Origin: Granulicella sp.
GTDB taxonomy: Bacteria; Acidobacteriota; Terriglobia; Terriglobales; Acidobacteriaceae
Assembly: GCA_003133205.1 (NCBI GenBank)
Contig: PKWK01000266.1
Span: forward strand, 24,673-33,352
Direction of reading: 5' to 3'
DNA length: 8,680 bases
The notes under the pieces: generated by a model
What the model was told of the DNA's origin: nothing
Seen by the model: only the letters and a program-made list of their open reading frames with translations
Databases searched by the model: none
Shown: positions 5,136 to 8,680 of the stretch, in pieces
Numbering within the stretch: position 1 is the stretch's first letter
Layout of the letters: each line of letters starts with the position of its first letter
Position numbers and translations under genes: made by a program

Positions 5136-7427
5136 ATGTTGATTTCCCGTTCCGGCCTCGCTCTGCTCGCGGTTTCCCTGCTTCTGACCGGCGGAAGTCC
5201 ATTGAGCGAGGCGCAGGCAACCCCTTCGGCGCCGGCCAGTCTGTCCACCCAGGCGCTGAAGCTGATCCCCATTCCGCGCGAGATCAGCCCAGGCACCGTG
5301 CAATCGCTCAGTGGCGGAGTGCAGATCAACTGCTACGCCCCGTGCGCAACGGAAGACGCCTTCGCCATCGACGACCTGAAGACCTGGCTGGCAGCACAAG
5401 GCGTCCAGGTCAACACCTCCTCGCCCGTGAACATTCTGGTCGCGCGTTACGGGACGCCCCTCGCCCAGTCCATCTATGCCGGCGCGCTGCCACAAGCCGA
5501 CCCCACCGCCGCGATGCCCGAAGAAATGAAGCCGGAGGGCTACGCGATCATCCCTGACGGCAAGGGCCTGGCGCTAACCGCCGCAACCGACTCCGGTATT
5601 TTCTACGCGCTGCAAACGGTGAAAGAACTTGTAACCGGATACGGCGTGAATGCCGTCCTGCATACTGCGAAGATCCGCGACTGGCCGGCGATGAAGTACC
5701 GCGGGCTCGACGACGATCTGTCGCGCGGTCCGGTCACCACGCTAGAGTTCGAGAAGAAGCTCATCCGCACCATTGCAGCCTACAAGATCAACCTCTACTC
5801 GCCCTACTTCGAGCACACGGCTGCGTATGCGTCAAACCCCCTGATCGCCCCGCCCGGCGGCGGCATCAGCGCAGCGGACGCGGCGGCCCTGGTGGCCTAT
5901 GCGCGCCCCTACCACGTCACCATCGTGCCCGAGCAGGAGGCTTTCGGGCACCTGCGCAACGCCCTCATCTGGGAGCAGTATCAGCCGCTGGTGGAAACCC
6001 CGCATGGCGCGGTCCTTGCGCCCGGGCAGCCCGGCTCCATCGCCCTCATCAAGCAGGAGTTTGCCGAGCTGGCAGCGGAGTATCCTGGCCCGTTTCTGCA
6101 TATCGGCGCGGATGAGACCGTGGACCTCGGCGTGGGGCAGACCAAGTCGGACGTAGACGCGCGCGGCCTCGCGCCTGTCTATCTAGACTTCATGCAGCAG
6201 GTTGCGACGGCGCTGCAACCGCTTCACCGCAAGCTGTTGTTCTGGGGAGACATCGCGCAGGATTCGCCGCAACTGCTCAAGGCACTCCCGCAGAGCTTCA
6301 AGGGTGCGACCATCGCAGTTGCCTGGGGCTACGACCCCGAGCCGAAGGGCTTTGCGAAGCAAATTACGCCCTTTACCAGCGCCGGCTTCGAGACCTGGGT
6401 TTCGCCCAGCGTGCATAACTTCCGCGTGGTCTATCCGGACAACAATATGGCGCTCCCGAACATTCAGCAGTTCACGCGGGACGGGCAGAAACTTGGATCG
6501 ACGGGGCAGCTCAATACCATCTGGAACGACGATGGCGAGGGCCTGATCAACCAGGATTGGTACGGCATCCTGTTCGGCGCGGCCGCGGCGTGGCAACCGG
6601 GCGAATCGTCGATTGAGGCGTTCGAGCAGAGCTACGGCCAGGTATTTCACGGCGACGCGTCGGGCGCGCTCAACCAGACACAGATGGAGTTGATGGCGGC
6701 GCACGCTGTGCTGAAGGACCAGGCAAAGGCAGGCGACGCTACCAACAATATCTTCTGGCTCGATCCGTGGTCGAAGGATGGGCAGAAGATTGCCGCGCAG
6801 GTACGGCCCTACACCCACGATCTGCGCATGCATGCGGAAGCGGCGTTGACGCTGATCGCCCAGGCCCGCGCAGCAGCCGGATCAAATCCCGCAAGCACGC
6901 AAATTGCGCGCACAGACGTCGGATCAAGTTCGACAATGTACGACGCCGCGAAATACGGCGCGGCAACCAGCGCATTGCGCGAGCCGGATGCAATCGACGC
7001 GATGGAGTTAGGCGCACGCCGAATGGACTTCATCGGACTTAAGTTTCAGCTAGCCGACGAAATGGCCGCTGGATATGCACGCGCACTCGCCGCGTCCACC
7101 AGCACTGATCGCAAGACTCGCGCAACCGTGAACCGCGAACTCAGTGACCTCAACAGCGTGAACGGCCGCATCCAGGACATTCGCGGCGGATATACCCTGC
7201 TGCGCGACCTGTACGAATCGGCGTGGCTCCGCTCAAACCGCCCCTACTGGCTGCGCAACGTGCTCGAGCAGTACGACTACACAACCCAAATCTGGCTCGC
7301 GCGCGCGGACAAAGTGCATAGCGCACAGCGCCAATGGGCCGACTCAAAGACGCTACCTTCCGCGGAGGAACTAGGCATCCCACCCGCCCCGGCAACTCTG
7401 CCAGCCGCGCCGGTGACCGCGCCATGA
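5136..7427 (+). CDS. Exported GH20-type beta-N-acetylhexosaminidase
   Basis: The protein has 763 residues. It starts with a signal peptide (about 1-27, MLISRSGLALLAVSLLLTGG). An N-terminal zincin-like GH20b domain follows (about 42-170: LIPIPREI, EGYAIIPDG, FYALQTVKEL), then a (beta/alpha)8 catalytic domain. RG at 189-190 opens the barrel. HIGADE (322-327) matches the GH20 HxGxDE motif, so D326 should position the acetamido group and E327 act as general acid. WGD (370-372) and WNDDGEG (463-469) follow. The enzyme should remove terminal N-acetylhexosamine from chitin- or cell-wall-derived glycans in the periplasm or outside. The last ~270 residues are helix-rich and not part of the core fold. 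The start codon is preceded only by a weak GTAGGG. It overlaps nagA by 4 bases. Confidence 0.85.
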   Translation: MLISRSGLALLAVSLLLTGGSPLSEAQATPSAPASLSTQALKLIPIPREISPGTVQSLSGGVQINCYAPCATEDAFAIDDLKTWLAAQGVQVNTSSPVNILVARYGTPLAQSIYAGALPQADPTAAMPEEMKPEGYAIIPDGKGLALTAATDSGIFYALQTVKELVTGYGVNAVLHTAKIRDWPAMKYRGLDDDLSRGPVTTLEFEKKLIRTIAAYKINLYSPYFEHTAAYASNPLIAPPGGGISAADAAALVAYARPYHVTIVPEQEAFGHLRNALIWEQYQPLVETPHGAVLAPGQPGSIALIKQEFAELAAEYPGPFLHIGADETVDLGVGQTKSDVDARGLAPVYLDFMQQVATALQPLHRKLLFWGDIAQDSPQLLKALPQSFKGATIAVAWGYDPEPKGFAKQITPFTSAGFETWVSPSVHNFRVVYPDNNMALPNIQQFTRDGQKLGSTGQLNTIWNDDGEGLINQDWYGILFGAAAAWQPGESSIEAFEQSYGQVFHGDASGALNQTQMELMAAHAVLKDQAKAGDATNNIFWLDPWSKDGQKIAAQVRPYTHDLRMHAEAALTLIAQARAAAGSNPASTQIARTDVGSSSTMYDAAKYGAATSALREPDAIDAMELGARRMDFIGLKFQLADEMAAGYARALAASTSTDRKTRATVNRELSDLNSVNGRIQDIRGGYTLLRDLYESAWLRSNRPYWLRNVLEQYDYTTQIWLARADKVHSAQRQWADSKTLPSAEELGIPPAPATLPAAPVTAP

Positions 7428-8611
7428 CGACCGCTCTGCTTACAGCGCGCCGGCTGATCACGGCGGATGGAGTAGTAGAATTCCCGCGGATCGCGATCCA
7501 TGGCGACGGGTCCATTGCAGGGATCGAGGTCGGCGAACCGGATGCTGAATCGCAGAGCGCGGACGATACCACACTCACGGCTGCATTCTTCGACATTCAC
7601 GTGCATGGCGCGGCCGGACACGATGCGATGGAAGGGTCCGCAGAGGCGCTCAGCCACATCGGAGGATTTCTTGCCACCAAAGGAGTTGCACATTTTCTCG
7701 CGACAACCGTAACCGCGCCGATCGACCGTACGCTGCGTTCGCTGGAAGGCATCGCAGACGCCATCGACACTGCACAGCACAATCACGGCGCTCCCGGCGC
7801 GCAGCCCGTGGGCATCCATCTCGAAGGCCCCTTCATCTCCCATGCGAAGCGCGGCGTGCACCCGCCGTCCGACATCCAGCCGCCCTCCATTCCGCTCTTC
7901 GAACGAATGCGGCAAGCCGCCCGCGGGCACATCCGCCTGATGACGATCGCCCCGGAAACGCCAGGCGCGCTGGATCTCATCGCATATGCAACCCAAAAAG
8001 GCACACATGCGAGCCTCGGTCACTCGGATGCGACCGCAGCCGAAACGCGCGCGGCAATCGACGCCGGCGCAACCAGCGCCACCCACACCTTCAACGCGAT
8101 GCGGCGGCTCGACCATCGCGAGCCCGGGATTGCCGGTGTCGTGCTCGACGCAAACGAACTCTTTGCGGAGTTGATTTGCGACGGCATTCATGTCGCGCCG
8201 GAATTTGTCCGCATGTGGCTGCGCTCCAAGGGCGACGAACACGCGATTCTCGTGACCGACGGCATCTCCGCGACAGGCATGCCGGACGGCAACTACATGC
8301 TTGGCGAGCTTGAAGTGACCGTTGCAGACGGCCGATGCCTGTCGACGCGCGATCTAGCGAATGGTGTCGAGACGCTCGCTGGGTCGGTGCTGACCCTCGA
8401 CCGCGCGGTGGCGAATCTGCGCCGCTTCACCGGCGCGAGCCTGGCAACCGCATCGCACCTGGCAAGCCGCAATCCAGCGCGCATGCTTGGGCTCGATGAA
8501 CTTGGCAAGATCGCCGTCGGCCGCCCCGCGAACTTCAACGTGTTTTCGGCGGACGGCAACCTGCAACAGACCATCCTGCACGGACGCGTCGTCGAACCGG
8601 CACGCTCCTGA
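7424..8611 (+). CDS. nagA: N-acetylglucosamine-6-phosphate deacetylase
   Basis: The protein has 395 residues, the usual NagA length. It converts GlcNAc-6-phosphate to glucosamine-6-phosphate plus acetate in the cytosol and belongs to the amidohydrolase superfamily. Family motifs are complete: FFDIHVHG with H59 and H61, HLEGPF with metal ligand E134, LGHSDA with H200, THTFNAM with H221, CDGIH with H256, and VTDG with catalytic D279. The C-terminus has the NPARMLGL and GRPANFNVF motifs that close the small beta domain. I chose the ATG at 7424 because it forms an ATGA overlap with the GH20 stop, implying translational coupling; the frame opens from 7334 but that part reads out of frame through GH20. 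There is no signal peptide, so its substrate must come from imported, phosphorylated GlcNAc. Confidence 0.93.
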   Translation: MTTALLTARRLITADGVVEFPRIAIHGDGSIAGIEVGEPDAESQSADDTTLTAAFFDIHVHGAAGHDAMEGSAEALSHIGGFLATKGVAHFLATTVTAPIDRTLRSLEGIADAIDTAQHNHGAPGAQPVGIHLEGPFISHAKRGVHPPSDIQPPSIPLFERMRQAARGHIRLMTIAPETPGALDLIAYATQKGTHASLGHSDATAAETRAAIDAGATSATHTFNAMRRLDHREPGIAGVVLDANELFAELICDGIHVAPEFVRMWLRSKGDEHAILVTDGISATGMPDGNYMLGELEVTVADGRCLSTRDLANGVETLAGSVLTLDRAVANLRRFTGASLATASHLASRNPARMLGLDELGKIAVGRPANFNVFSADGNLQQTILHGRVVEPARS

Positions 8612-8658
8612 GGGCGCGGCACGCGTTACACTAGGAGCAAGGGTCACCGGAACACCAC

Positions 8659-8680
8659 GCGGGAGTGGCGAAATTGGCAG
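8659..8680 (+). tRNA. tRNA-Leu, 5' end (truncated by window)
   Basis: The last 22 bases read GCGGGAG (acceptor 5' strand), TG, then GCGAAATTGGCAG, the usual start of the D-arm in bacterial tRNA-Leu. The anticodon lies outside the window, so the isoacceptor is unknown. It begins 47 bases after nagA. A TACACT (8627-8632) might be a -10 box, but no good -35 is visible. Confidence 0.85.

Noticed and set aside
7334..7423. Upstream extension of nagA to the ATG at 7334
   Set aside because: It would overlap GH20 by 94 bases and add residues not seen in NagA. The ATGA overlap at 7424 fits the family start.
7277..8242. Minus-strand 321-codon frame opposite nagA
   Set aside because: It is an antisense shadow of GH20 and nagA, whose motifs are complete on the plus strand.
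8604..8632. tRNA-Leu promoter with TACACT as -10
   Set aside because: No recognisable -35 sits at 16-18 bases, so the match is too weak to call.

Overview
The window looks like a piece of an Acidobacteriota chromosome, probably class Terriglobia (the Terriglobus/Granulicella/Edaphobacter group). This is inferred from the high GC content, the strong preference for C or G at third codon positions, and protein styles common in that group. Examples are an exported carboxypeptidase-regulatory-like protein with an 'ALPDAP' linker and a conserved 'HQDPRYF' C-terminal region, and a coiled-coil porin. No database search was possible.

Layout. Bases 2-139 are the 3' end of purB. Bases 140-1039 are a gene-poor stretch with two related hairpins (159-195 and 549-583), a set of degenerate ~30-bp repeats (653-751), a possible coding relic (240-389) and the C-terminal remnant of a DinB-like gene (883-1050). 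The remnant overlaps the start of a YkgJ-type cysteine-cluster gene (1040-1636). Next comes an exported carboxypeptidase-regulatory-like protein (1791-2873). It converges with a minus-strand outer-membrane porin gene (2984-4873), and a third copy of the hairpin lies between them as the likely porin terminator. A 262-bp divergent spacer with internal repeats separates the porin from a plus-strand pair: an exported GH20 beta-N-acetylhexosaminidase-like enzyme (5136-7427) and nagA (7424-8611), overlapping by ATGA. The window ends inside the first 22 bases of a tRNA-Leu gene.

How the genes fit together. GH20 and NagA form an amino-sugar salvage unit. GH20 would release N-acetylhexosamine outside the cytoplasm from chitin- or peptidoglycan-type glycans, and NagA would deacetylate GlcNAc-6-phosphate inside. 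The transporter, the GlcNAc kinase and NagB are not in the window. The divergent porin could be the outer-membrane entry point, but this is only inferred from position and shared spacer repeats.

Most notable signals. A dispersed palindromic element is present in three copies with different inner stems but conserved outer arms and a conserved G-U pair. There is also a decayed DinB gene whose out-of-frame reading creates a false Ser/Thr/Pro-rich N-terminus for the YkgJ protein. I found no convincing new defence, CRISPR or mobile system.
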